Origin: Emiliania huxleyi CCMP1516
Taxonomy: Eukaryota; Haptophyta; Isochrysidales; Noelaerhabdaceae
Assembly: GCF_000372725.1 (NCBI RefSeq)
Contig: NW_005199770.1
Location: forward strand, 1,185,540-1,242,340
DNA: 56,801 bases
Direction: 5' to 3'
Program-made: the position numbers and the translations under genes
The notes under the pieces: generated by a model
What the model saw: only the letters and a program-made list of their open reading frames with translations
Told to the model about the DNA's origin: nothing
Databases searched by the model: none
Part shown: positions 10,059 to 22,836 of the stretch, piece by piece
Numbering within the stretch: position 1 is the stretch's first letter
Layout of the letters: each line of letters begins with the position of its first letter

Positions 10059-12359
10059 TCAGATGTCAAACTCGCCCACCCAATGGCCGTGCAGACCCAG
10101 CGGCACTCGGCTGGGAACTCGAAATAGCGCGGCTTGCTGCATGGTCTCGCCTACGACGCAACCGAGGCGCACTTCTCAGCTTCACCGCTTCCAAGCAGCG
10201 CCACATGGTCCGGCGTACCGTCGATGAGGGAGACGAAGCTATCCCCGTCCCGCTCGTCATGCACGAAAGTAATCAAATACGCGGCGTCGGAGGCGTCTGC
10301 TGCCTTGGCGCCCGCTGGCGTGGTGTCGGCAGCCGCGCCCGCCTCGCCGTCCCCCGTCATCGCACCCGAGGTAGACTCTGAGAGGCTGGACGCTGCTGGC
10401 GCAGTGGCCCGTCTCACCACACCATCCACGGCCCTGCTCCCGCCTCCGCCCGACGCCGGCCTCACCTTGGGCACGACGATCGGCTCTCCGCCCCAGCGGC
10501 CGGGCCCGAAGCGCGCAGCCTTCTGCAGCCCACCCCCGCCGCGCGCAAGCTCCCATTTGATTATGCCCCCGAAGCGCGCGTCGCCACCGTCCATCTCGCC
10601 CGAGAAGCCATAGCGGGCCGGGCGGCCGACGTAGTCTGGGGCGAGGACAGGGCGGCTGGTGGGCGAGTGACGAACGCGAGAGGGTGGCGGAGGGCCGCAC
10701 CCGGGTGTAGGCGGCAAAACTCGGTGTTGCGCGTCTTGTCGACCATCCGCGTCGTAGCGGTACCCGTGCGAAGGTCGAGCACCACCTGCAGGGCACGAGT
10801 CGCGGGGGGTTTTGCCCCCCACCGGGTCCCACTTGTGTCCTTCAAGACAGGCTAGACGCACCTCGGCCATGTACGCCTCGTTCTCGGGGTTGGCCGAGCC
10901 GTCAAAGCTCGTGCAAACTGGCGACCATAGCACAATGGTATCGCCACCGTCCTCCTCCCACGCGTTGAGCGGATGCACGACTCCGAGGGGAGCATCGAGC
11001 GTGAACCACCTAGGAGGGCGGAGAGCGCGGGTGAGCGAGGCAGGGGCGGGCTAGGCTAGCCGTGCAAGGGAGAAGGCGTGCCGGATCTCCGACTCAGAGG
11101 TCGAGTCGAGGGGCGCCACGCCAATCCGACCTGGCCGCGAGTCGTCAAAGTGTCCAAAGGTTCCCGAGAAGACGGCGTTGAGGCCGACAGTGATGGACAT
11201 GTCGAAGAGGAGAGCCTGGGGGGGGGGGGGGGATAGGAGGGAGGGGGGCGCGGCGACCTCCGGCGCGGCTGCGGAGGCGCGTACGTAGTGGTCCGTCACC
11301 GCGAGGTCGTGCATCAGCCCAGAGGCGTACTGCGGGTCCAGCTCCACCTTGCGCATCAGCTCGAACTTGCCGTTCGGCGCTTGCCGCATCCGCCCCCACC
11401 ACTTGCGCGCCGTGGCGCCAAAGCTGTAGCCGTGAAAGATGAGGTCGCCCGAGGGTGCGTGCACCTTTGGGTGTGCCGTGAATGGGAAGTCGAGCTGCCC
11501 ATCAAAGTTCTCAAAGCCGTGAGACACGACCTCGCCCTCGCCTGTGAGGGAGAACTCAAACGGCAAGCCAGTCTCTGCCAACGCAAAATGCCTCTTGCCC
11601 CAGGTCATGATGGCGGTGTTTGCGACCGACCCGCGCAGCATGTCCATTCCTGCGAGTTCCATCTTTGAGGTTGCCACGAGCAAGGCCTTCAGTATGCCGG
11701 GCACCCCCGCGAGCTCGCCCAGAGTCATGAAGTAGGTTTGCCCCAACTCCCGCTCGTGCTCATACCGATCCGTGGCCAGCCACGAACGGCTGTAGAGCGG
11801 CGGCGCACCCGCCGCCGCGCCGCCGGCGGCGGAGTCACCCCCGCCAAACCGCACCGAGTGGATCATCCCGTGCCCGTCGAACCAGTGCATACGCTTGTCG
11901 TAGCCATTGTCTGGCACCGGGTTTGGGCCGTTGCGCATGAAGCAGCCGGCGGGCATGTCGGGTGGCAAGGCGCCCTCGACCAGCTCAAGTGGTGTCGGCG
12001 GCATCGTGCTGTCCACCTACGGGTATCGCACCGGCGCACCCCGTTGCGCGCGACGCGTGCGTCAAGTGCACCAGCTGACACTCCTATCGATGACGCGTGG
12101 CGAGCTGCTACTGTCGCTGCACCGGAGCGAAGAGCCCATTGAGATACCTGGTCGGTTCGGTTGGCGCAGTGGGTGCGAGCGAGGGAGGAGGGGCGCGGCA
12201 ATACGCTTGATGACTGCGCTGACGAGGTTGCAAACACGCGTTGGCGCGTGCGTGCGCGGTGGCTAGATGCGCCGCCCCTGGCTCCCTGGCTATGAATGCG
12301 CGGGGAAGTGGGAGGGCGGGCCGTGGCTCACGGATTCTCGGCGTTGAAGGCCTCAGCAT
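10059..12359 (-). CDS. Carotenoid cleavage oxygenase (RPE65/CCD family)
   Basis: Seven exons join in frame: 12359-12123, 12016-11285, 11215-11082, 11009-10862, 10785-10701, 10635-10186 and 10117-10059 (stop TGA). That gives about 614 aa, or about 560 if an in-frame GT-AG intron at 10465-10304 is removed. Family landmarks are present: YLNGLFAPV, then RNGPNPVP, HWFDGHGMIHS, and the four iron-ligand histidine contexts (TAHPKVH, GLMHDLAVTD, VVHPLNAWEE, LGLHGHWV). The intron at 11081-11010 has a GC donor; the other five are GT. Family members cleave carotenoid or apocarotenoid double bonds using non-haem Fe(II) and O2; the substrate cannot be predicted. The first exon is the weakest part: the ATG at 12359 gives an Arg/Ala-rich leader and overlaps the next gene's 3' end by 32 nt, so the true start may differ. 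Confidence 0.85.
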
Positions 12360-12788
12360 CCTGCAGCTGGGCGAGCTGCCGGTCCAATGTATCAAGTTGC
12401 TTTGCGATCTTTTTCACCGGACACTGCGTCGGCTCCGCCGGCGCCGCAGCGGTCTCGTCACCAATGATCCGCGCTATCCGACTGATGTGGGCCGAAACGG
12501 GCGCAGGGGAGGCTCTCAGTGTATGCGAGCTGGCAGAGCACCGGCGCGCCCATCCGACGCGGTGTGGGGACATGGGTGGTGCGAGAGCTGCTGCGGCCTG
12601 GACGCAAACGGGTCCGCACACCTTCGTGGCGGCGGCTGCATGCGGAACGGGAGGCCCTCGGTATGAAGCCGCTTGAGCCCCCAGTGCAGAGGGAAGGGGA
12701 GCGCGCTGGTGAGCATGAGGATGTGCGAGAGCGGCGTCGCGCTCTGCGCAGCGTGCGCCAGCAGCGCAGTGTCCACGCTGAGCACCAT
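12328..12788 (-). CDS. Small helical protein of unknown function, two exons
   Basis: ATG 12788; exon 12788-12622 ends in a GT donor; acceptor ATCAG, exon 12481-12328. The phases fit (2 then 1), giving about 106 aa. Exon 1 contains a hydrophobic helix (LSHILMLTSALPFPLHWGLK). Exon 2 ends in a charged coiled-coil-like stretch (KKIAKQLDTLDRQLAQLQDA). The same frame is open upstream of the ATG back to an acceptor-like CCTCAG at about 12910, so an N-terminal extension is possible. It is divergent from the small gene at 13023, leaving a short shared promoter region. The family is not recognised. Confidence 0.5.
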
Positions 12789-13022
12789 GGCGAGCCGCGC
12801 AGGCACTGACTGCCTGGACGGATTGAGTACACTCCGCGCCGCGAGTTTGTCGTTGGGCCAAAGCGCCAGCGCCGACGAAGAGTCCGCGATTCTTCGCGAA
12901 CGTTGATTACTGAGGCAACCCAGCCCAATCTAACGCGAATTCTTTTCACCTCCAGCTCCTGCACCTCCGCGCGCCTCCCGTGCCGCACGCCTCAGGCAGA
13001 GGCCGCCGTGCTGCATTCGACG

Positions 13023-13352
13023 ATGAGGTCAATCGCGACAATGCTCGCCTTCCTTGCCTGCGCGAGCGCGCTGAGCGTGCCAGCGCAGTGCGCTCTGCGG
13101 CAGCCGGCGGTGCAGCGCGCTCGCACTCCTCACGCCATGCTCGAGCCGGTCGCGACGCTCTCGGGCCTTGAGCAGCTCGCCGAGTCGCCAGCAGCCGCTG
13201 GGGCGGGGCTTCCGACGTCGGCGGTGCTCGCCGACGTCCTCGACGTCGTCCAGGGCTTCGCCGACTCGCCACTCATCCTGCTCGTCCCGATTGGCGCGGG
13301 CACGCTCGTCGCGAGCATCATCATCGCCATCCTCGTGAAGAGCGCCGGATAG
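13023..13352 (+). CDS. Small plastid-targeted protein with one C-terminal membrane span
   Basis: ATG 13023 to TAG 13352, 109 aa. The N-terminus looks like a bipartite plastid presequence of an alga with a secondary plastid: a signal peptide (MRSIATMLAFLACASALS) and then an Arg/Ala-rich stretch. The mature part is short and ends in a single transmembrane helix (about residues 80-106) with a Lys-containing C-terminus. Size and topology resemble small thylakoid photosystem subunits, but no specific family motif is seen, so that is only a possibility. Divergent partner of the gene at 12328-12788. Confidence 0.5.
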   Translation: MRSIATMLAFLACASALSVPAQCALRQPAVQRARTPHAMLEPVATLSGLEQLAESPAAAGAGLPTSAVLADVLDVVQGFADSPLILLVPIGAGTLVASIIIAILVKSAG

Positions 13353-13643
13353 CTGGGTCTCTCACATCGCCGCTTAGGGGCCAAGGCTTCAGCGTCGAGT
13401 CGATTGGATTCCCTCCATGCCTTTGATCTCTCCGCACTATCTATGTGTCGATTGGATTCCCTCAGTCTGCCAGGCTGGCCAGCACGAACACGTACGCCAT
13501 GCAAGTTTCAAGTGGTTTAGTGCACGTGAGATTTTTAGGGCGATGCATGATAAAAACCGCGCGCCACAGGCTTCCACAGTCCAGTCTCCAGACAGAGCGT
13601 GTAGGCGTACGGCTAGCGCTCATCAGCACCTCAGGCTCTCAGC

Positions 13644-15360
13644 TCACGCGGACCGCGGCGGCGGCGCGGTTGTTCGCGTCGCGACGACGGCGTAGAGCGG
13701 GTCGCCCTGCGGCTTGCCGCCGCCTCTCCTCCTCGCGCTCGGCGGCGTGAGGTCGACGGCTTCGGGCGGCGTGAGGAGGCCTGGGGCAGGGCAGGAGGTA
13801 GGCCGAGGTCAGGCAAAGAGACGTCTCCGGACTCCGTCCGCGGGCGAGGGCTGGGGGGTCGCTCCTCCGGCGCCGTAGTGGACGTAGGAGCCGACGGTGT
13901 AGACGTGCTCTAAGTCATCCTTGCCGGTCCACAACGCGACCGCCTTCGAGAAGAAGAGGCGGTTCGAGAAGACGAATGCAACCTCGGAGAAGAAAGAACA
14001 CGGGAAAGTTGAGTAGTTCATTCCTCAATAGGGGAGGCTCGAGAAGATCAATACAACCTTACCGCCCGGCCTCAGCACGCGAGCAGCCTCGGCGACGACC
14101 TCGAGCGGTCGCACCTGCGGGACGTGTCATGGACGTGTCATGGACGTGTCAAGGAGGTGTCCTCCCGCGCCGACCTCGATCAGTCGAACCTACCAAAGTC
14201 AGTGCAGCAGAGGGTGGTGGACGTGTGCGTGTGCTGCCGGACAGCCGGCGCGGCAGCGGAGGGGGGAGGACCAGGTAGTCGATCGAGACGGTGCAGGTGA
14301 CCGCGTCGAAGGAGGCGTCGGCGTACGGCAGCGCCTAACGACGCTCCGAGAAGAAGGCTCGGGGAAGGCGCCGGCGCGTCGAACGGGGAGGCGTCGGCAC
14401 GTGGCGGCGCCGGGCTGCGGTTGAGATCTTGCACCTTGTACCCCGTCAGCACCTGTGCGGTTGCGTGGAAGGCAACGGGCGCCTCCGCTACCTCTCTCGC
14501 AGATCTCCCGCTACCTCTCTCGCAGATCTCCCGCCACCTCCCTCGAGTCTGCCGCGGCTCGCCGGTCTCTTCTCCCGTGGCTGGTGTTGTCCTCGGGCAA
14601 CGCACCGGGTTGGCGGCGAGCTCGGCGGCGTTCATGCCGAGGCCCTCCACGCGGCCGAGCGGCGGGCCTAGGAAGTAGCACAGAGGAGGCAGAACACGGG
14701 TGCAGCCGAAGTGCAGCCGAGATACAGCCCGAGGTGCAGCCGAGGTGCAGCCGAGGTGCAGCCGAGATGCAGCCGATTGGTGTGTGTCGGTGGTATGATC
14801 CGTGGTGTCACGTCGTTGCCTGTGCCCGCCGGCGGGTAGTGGCTCACCCACGAGGAGCAGAGGTCAAGGACCTATGGGACACGAGACGGACATGTCACGG
14901 ACGCAGCCTTAGTGCCTCACCGAGGAGCGAAGGGTGAGGACACAGAGAGAGGCCGCGGCGGTGCTTCGCCGGAGGCGGCGAGCGAGGCGAAAAGCTGCGA
15001 GTAGAAGCTCGTCGTCGAGGCGACGGCTGCGTCGTCGATGTGCTGGACAAGCTTCGGGTCGTCGTAGAAGCGCGAGTCGTCGCTTTCGTCGAGGCGGCGA
15101 AAGTCCTCCCGAGTGAAGGGCGCCGTCTCATCCCATGTCGCGCTCTCCAGCACGGCGCGCACCTCGCCTGGCTCCGCCGCCGACGTCGACGCAGGCAGAG
15201 CCAAGAGCACCGCGGCGCCCAGGTTGATGAGAGCCCGCCTGCCAATGCTCGCAGAGCCTGAGCCGGCCAAGAAACCGACTTGCTCTGCCGCTGCGAATCG
15301 CCGTGGTGCGATGCCGGACGTAACTGGGCTCATAGCTACAGGTAGGAGTCGTAGTAGCAT
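13644..15360 (-). CDS. SAM-dependent methyltransferase, likely thylakoid-lumen targeted
   Basis: Eight exons join in frame to 310 aa: 15360-14944, 14871-14826, 14667-14606, 14452-14411, 14334-14272, 14114-14058, 13982-13874 and 13780-13644 (stop TGA). A second ATG at 15333 would give 301 aa. Conserved features of a class I methyltransferase: VLDLCSSWVSHYPP, GLGMNAAELAANP, VQDLNR, ADASFDAV with SIDYL, RVLRPGGK and FSNRLFFSKAVALW. The N-terminus has a transit-like region and then GRRALINLGAAVLLALPAS, a twin-arginine-type lumen signal. Donors are GT at introns 1, 3, 5 and 6, and GC at introns 2, 4 and 7; the exact donor of intron 2 is ambiguous by 6 nt. Introns 4 and 6 begin with copies of the following exon. 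The substrate is unknown; this subfamily is found in cyanobacteria and algae. Confidence 0.8.
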
Positions 15361-15440
15361 TCGAGGCTTGGACAAACGAGCGGGGATCGAGCGGTACGCC
15401 AGCTCGTCGAAAAAAAACAAAAAACCGAGGGGATGTCCGT

Positions 15441-15899
15441 GTCTTCTGATAAACGCAGTATGGAAGATACAAAGAGACGGAGGAGCAACGAGCGCCCTGG
15501 CGTGAGCCGAAGACACTCCCTCCGTAGACACTGATCACACACGGGTGGGACAGGGTGGGTCACAACAACGAGGCACGAGAGCGTGCACGACAGAGCGACG
15601 GCGCAGCGTACCGCCGTCCAGCTAAAAAGCGGCGGCCGACGGTTGCTGCGCAAAGTGATCAGTTCTAAAATAGGTGCCGGGGCCCAACGGATAGATGAAT
15701 CCGGGGCACCCTCCGCTCGAATCCCTGGCCGGGGTTCGAGGTGGCCCCCACCCTGGGGCCTCCCATCAAAGGGACTGCAGCAGAAGACGCCCAATCTTGC
15801 ACAAGTGCAAGAACCATACGTCTTCTGATAAACGCAGTATGGAAGATACAAAGAGACGGAGGAGCAACGAGCGCCCTGGCGTGAGCCGAAGACACTCCC
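15441..15899. repeat. 80-bp direct repeat pair around a 299-bp spacer
   Basis: Positions 15441-15520 and 15820-15899 are essentially identical 80-nt direct repeats separated by 299 nt. The pair lies just upstream of the methyltransferase start codon. A poly-A-rich tract precedes the first copy (about 15409-15425). It could be a small duplication or the terminal repeats of a short inserted element; no coding sequence is evident between them. Confidence 0.7.
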
Positions 15900-16680
15900 A
15901 ACTGCGCTCCGTCACCGGTGTCGCGGTCTCCCCCACTGAGGGCGATCTGCGGGGGGGAGTCGCGCCGCCGGCATGTATCTGTGCAACTGTGTTTTTGCCT
16001 TGTCCCGTTTGATGGAGCAAAGTCACGGGCCGCCCGCGCTTGAAGGCGGTCGCGCCAGGCGCGGGCGGCACTAGTTGCCGGCGATCCGCTTGGGCAGCGC
16101 CCACGCTTGCCTCTGGCTGCGTCTCCATAGGTCGCGCGGCCCGAATGCTCAAAGTGAACGTCTCGCAAGCTGGCGTCGCTCGCGTAGCTGTGGCAGGGCG
16201 ATCCTCCCTCCGGATGAGGGAGATCTCTAGCCTCCTAACGAGGTTGCCCTCCGGCTGGCTGTTGCCGACAGCAGTTAACACCTCCGCAGTTGCGTCGGTC
16301 GCGCCACAGGTAGAGACGTGGGTGCGACCGATCGTGCTACAACCTACACAAGAAGGAGTCAGCGCGAGGGGCGCCCCTCGCGCCCATGGAGAGGACGAAG
16401 GCCAGACCGGTGGACTCGTGGACAGCGCCTCAGCGGCTGCGTCTCTGCGTGATTCTTGTGGCGTACATGTGCATGTGCATGCACATGTGCATGTGCATGT
16501 GCAATTGTGCATGCAGAAAGCGGGAGACCTGCACGTGGCAAAATTGCCACATGCAGAAAGAGGGAGATTTTTTGTTTGTAAGCGGAGTCGTCTGAGGGGA
16601 GGGAGCTCCGGGCGTTTTTGATCGACAAAAACAAAACAAACACTATGGGCAATGAAACCGCGCGTCACCGCCACCGTCTT
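15900..16680. other. Region without a confirmed gene
   Basis: A minus-strand frame across about 15950-16350 (containing RRLEISLIRREDRPATATRA) is open and not strongly repetitive, and could be an exon of an unrecognised gene. I see no start, domain or clear splice chain. A TGCATG microsatellite lies at 16464-16514. Confidence 0.3.
16464..16514. repeat. (GTGCAT)n microsatellite
   Basis: Alternating TGCATG/TGCACA hexamers over about 50 nt. The array is partly self-complementary because TGCA is palindromic. Confidence 0.8.
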
Positions 16681-16713
16681 TGAATGGTGCAAGCAAGCCG
16701 GGGGTTCCGAGCT

Positions 16714-19384
<2,671 letters not shown>

Positions 19385-19533
19385 TAGTGTGGTGGGTGAG
19401 TGTGCGTAGGTTGGGTTTCGCAATGCTTGAAACCGCGTCAACGAGGTGTTTTTTTTTCGCCGCGGATTGCGGCGACCCCACGCGAGTAGCTGGCGAGTAG
19501 AGGCCCCGGGCCCACCCTGCACCCAGGCGGCTG

Positions 19534-20392
19534 ATGGTGCTCCCAAGCCTGCCGATGGACCTCCTGCCAAGCATCTGCTCGCACTTGCGCGTGCGCGACC
19601 TCATGGTCATCTCGCGAGCAGGCCGGACCGTTCGCACCATGATCGCCTCCGACGCACACTGCAATCGAGGATCTCGACCTGTGCTTTGCTCTCGGGCCCC
19701 GAGCGGCACGCGCTGCGGCATCTCTGCTTCCAGACGGGTGGTTTGGACTCTGCGCCATGCTCGTCCGCGAGGGAGGTGCGTGGATCGGCGATCTTGGCGT
19801 GGCGGCACCGCGCCGCCGCAGCTCCCGTGCCAACGACATGCTGCTGGGCTCAGCTGAGCGTCCGTTGATGCTGGGCCCTGACCACCCAGATTTTCCGATC
19901 CCAAACATGTTCATGTTTCGCCCGGTGCAGCGCACCGTTCTCTCGGTCGCCGAGTTTGAAGAGGCGGTCGCCGCAGCCGATCCCTTTGACACCATCTGCA
20001 TCGCAGCCGACCTGAGCTTCACTCAGGCGGACATCGACCGCGGCATCTCCTCACTACAGAAGCCGCTGCGCCTCATCGGGGCCGATGTTGAGGCGCACGC
20101 TGAGGGTCACAGATTCGACAACGTCAACGATGGTGGCCGCCGCGGGGGCGTGCATTTTCCGATTCGCCGGCACATTCTGCGCGTGCTGAGCGACACCTTC
20201 TACGCCCAGGCTCCCGGTATCGCTCTGGTCAATCTGACGATTTTCGCTGGCAACATTGACGTGGCCGTGGAGCCCATCTGTGAAGAGGCGGTCTTTCCCG
20301 CCCTCCAGATTCAATGGGGTAGCGTGATGATCGAGGACTGCAACATCTTTGCACAGCAAGGAAGCGCCACCATCCTCCCAATGCGCACCTGA
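19534..20392 (+). CDS. F-box protein with beta-helix region, apparently frameshifted
   Basis: ATG 19534 opens an F-box-like start (LPMDLLPSICSHLRVRDLMV). At about 19664-19672 coding continues in another frame (EDLDLCFALGP, then GLCAMLVREGG) through to TGA at 20390-20392. That second part contains a parallel beta-helix-like region (FDTICIAADLSF, LQKPLRLIGAD, IALVNLTIF, GSVMIEDCNIF), as in FBXO11-type F-box proteins. F-box proteins recruit targets to SCF ubiquitin ligases. The frame change needs one extra or two missing bases, or a splice I cannot see, so this may be a recent pseudogene or a sequencing error. The helix also ends early, suggesting a truncated C-terminus. Confidence 0.55.
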
Positions 20393-20593
20393 CACACTAC
20401 TACTACGCCGCATCATGCCGACGTGAGTGAGCTTACCAAGAAGGACTTCCTCGCGTCCAACTCGTGGTCCCGAGCGAAAAGGCCCACGATACCTTTCTCG
20501 GGGGCTATGATTACACTGGCCAGACGATTCACCCGTGGCGGCACGGCTGGAGCCAGTGACAGGCGAGCCGACTGCAGGAGGCCGACGCCGTCG

Positions 20594-21831
20594 ACTCCAT
20601 TGCGCAGCCTTTGATTGCGCACGTACATGTGTGAGCTGTGGCGTTTATGTGAGCTGTTGGCTGTGTGGGTCCGCCCGCAGGCGCGGTACATCCCGAGGCG
20701 GTGCACGGGAGCTTTTACAGGGTCTAGGTGTGTCTCGAGTAGGGCTCTCGCCGCCGACGTGGGAATGCTTGCACTGTCTGGCCGATGCGGAGTGCTTGCA
20801 TTGTAAGGAAAAACGGAAATATTTTCTTTTTCACCCCAGCGCCTAGGATTCCGACTTTTGCGTTTTCCTGGGGGGAAAGGGTAGCGGCTAGGGTGGCATC
20901 GCGGGATTTGGCGTAGGGGGGTAGGGGGTGGGGCGTGGCTGCCACAGAGACGTCCGTTAAACGCCCAAATGGAGGGGGTAGGGGGATAGGGGGTCTGCAC
21001 AGATGTGAACCCTACCCTACCCCTCACATCTCGAACCCAGGCTGGGAGGGTTGCGAGTGTCATGGACGAGCTGGCGCTCAGCCAACGCCGCCCGTCGTCA
21101 CGCGACGGGTTTGTGCTCGAGGTTGGCTTTCTCGTGAGACACGTGCACACCGGCCGCCTCCATAGGATCATCGACATCGACTTTTGGGGTGGCGCGCATG
21201 ACATCGGTGGGCACACGCTGATCACTGAGCTGGTGACTTCAGACGGACTCCCCCTCGACTCGGAGCCCGACATTTCCGATTCGGACGAGGAGGCGTTTGA
21301 TGACGGACAGGTATACGCGCACGAGTTTTGCGGGCGAAACGGGAGCTTCGAACGCACCTCTTTCTGCGAGCGGTGCGACATCTACTTTTGTCCCGAGTTT
21401 GTGACGTGGTGCTTTGACAGCAAGCCGGAGCGGGAGTGGTTTGAGCTTGCGTACATCAACAAGTACAACCACAACGATCTGTGGGGCCCAAGGCTGCATC
21501 GCCGGAAGTCTTCCTGCCAGCGCTGCGAGGCAGACCGCCCGAATGGATTTGTCCTCTGGCAGCAAGTGCGCCGCTGGCTTCGTCTGCGGTCCGCGGCCGA
21601 GTACTGGAGCCGACTGGCGCACCACCCAAAGTACGTCTCCACGCACGCAGCCCTGGCATCGGCTGACCTCGCGGCCGTTCTCGCGTGACCGACATGAGAT
21701 GACTCCATTGCATGTGTGAGCTGTGGGCTGTGAGGGTCCGCCCGCAGGCGCGTTACTTTCCCGAGGCGGTGCCCGGCGCCGAGCCTTTAGGGTCCATGTG
21801 TGTCGAGTAGGGCTCTCGCCCGACGTGGGAT
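20594..21831. repeat. Diverged direct repeats flanking an unknown gene
   Basis: About 20594-20764 and 21700-21831 share a sequence beginning GACTCCATTGC and including GTCCGCCCGCAGGCGCG and GAGTAGGGCTCTCGCC, with insertions and deletions. The two copies bracket the Cys-rich gene at 21062-21688. Confidence 0.65.
21062..21688 (+). CDS. Cys-rich protein of unknown function
   Basis: ATG 21062 to TGA at 21686-21688, 208 aa, no intron needed. It contains paired cysteines (FCERCDIYFCPEF, then a CQRC motif with CQRCEADRP) that could form one or two zinc-binding sites, and an acidic stretch (DISDSDEEAFDDGQ). The N-terminal half (HRIIDIDFWGG, HTLITELVTSDG) looks like a small beta domain. I do not recognise the family. 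It is bracketed by a diverged direct repeat, so it may have arrived with, or been duplicated alongside, a mobile segment. Confidence 0.55.
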   Translation: MDELALSQRRPSSRDGFVLEVGFLVRHVHTGRLHRIIDIDFWGGAHDIGGHTLITELVTSDGLPLDSEPDISDSDEEAFDDGQVYAHEFCGRNGSFERTSFCERCDIYFCPEFVTWCFDSKPEREWFELAYINKYNHNDLWGPRLHRRKSSCQRCEADRPNGFVLWQQVRRWLRLRSAAEYWSRLAHHPKYVSTHAALASADLAAVLA

Positions 21832-22239
21832 CGACCGCGCGGTCCCGGAGGCCGCGGGCCATTAGCGGCCGGGGGGGGTCCTGTCTGAGTCGTGTGTCGG
21901 CTTTATGTCTACGGCGAGATGCCGGTCCGGCTGTTGGGCGTTTTTGTTCTACACCATTCTTCGGGCACGCAGCTAGAGCCTGAGCCGTAGTACGCACGCG
22001 CCTTGTACGTAGCTAGCTGAGTGATGGCTCGCCGCGAGGCGAGAGTCTCGCGCCTCTACGTCTAGCCGCCGCACCTCTCTCTCCGCTCGCGCCTCGCCGG
22101 CCCTCGGTGGTCCTCGCCCTCGCGCCTCGCCTCGCACCCCACACTCTAACCACCTTGCACCTACTGTGACAGCAGTGAACACAAGTCGCAAACGAGTCTC
22201 AGAACTCCACTCCTATTCAGGGATCGCTGCTTGCCAAGC

Positions 22240-22455
22240 TCAGCGGTGGTGTAACGTCAGTGGTAGGAAGAGGCGAGCTCGATGGTCGTGCCGACTGGTT
22301 CGTCGTGCAGGGACCAGGGAGGCGCTCGGCAGAGGACCAGTTGGGGGCATGAATACCATGTTGTAACCGAACTTCTCCACGCTGCGATCTGGCACGCCCC
22401 ACTTCTCCTCAATGATGAAAGCGAGCTTAGAAAGTGCAAATTCCAGATCACCCAC
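22240..22455 (-). CDS. Coding fragment of unknown protein
   Basis: A minus-strand stretch reads GDLEFALSKLAFIIEEKWG and VEKFGYNMVFMPPTGP with good coding character, then runs into a frame with no clear continuation. A plausible continuation (DEPVGTTIELASSYH) lies in another frame. It has no clear start and looks like an exon or a decayed gene piece. Confidence 0.35.
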   Translation of the reverse strand: MGDLEFALSKLAFIIEEKWGVPDRSVEKFGYNMVFMPPTGPLPSASLVPARRTSRHDHRARLFLPLTLHHR

Positions 22456-22836
22456 TCCGGGGGTTTAGGTACAAGTAGCCCGGAATGCGGTTGCATACAA
22501 ATGTATAGTGCTCCAAGTGCTACTTACTCTCTCTCACAGCAGACAGGCTCGACACAGGCGCGGGCTGGCACGTGCTGGTACAACACAGGCACGTTTAAAA
22601 AGAGCGAAAAAGCATAAAAAGAATTTGACAACAAAACTCTCTGCTCTCGCACAACACTGACTGGTAGAGAGAGAGAGCAGGCGGACATCGCTTCCAGGGA
22701 GGGGGGCGCGCTTCTCTCCACACCACATCCTAGGGGGGGGGTCCGACCCCCCCCAGAGGCTTCACCACATGCTGGGGGGGGGGGGGGGTCACCGCCGAGG
22801 ACCCCCCAGAGACTCGTGGTCAGACCCTCCGAATAG

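Noticed and set aside
15690..15770. GGTTCGA-containing stretch resembling a tRNA or SINE promoter
   Set aside because: No matching acceptor or D arm and no clear A box at the right distance.
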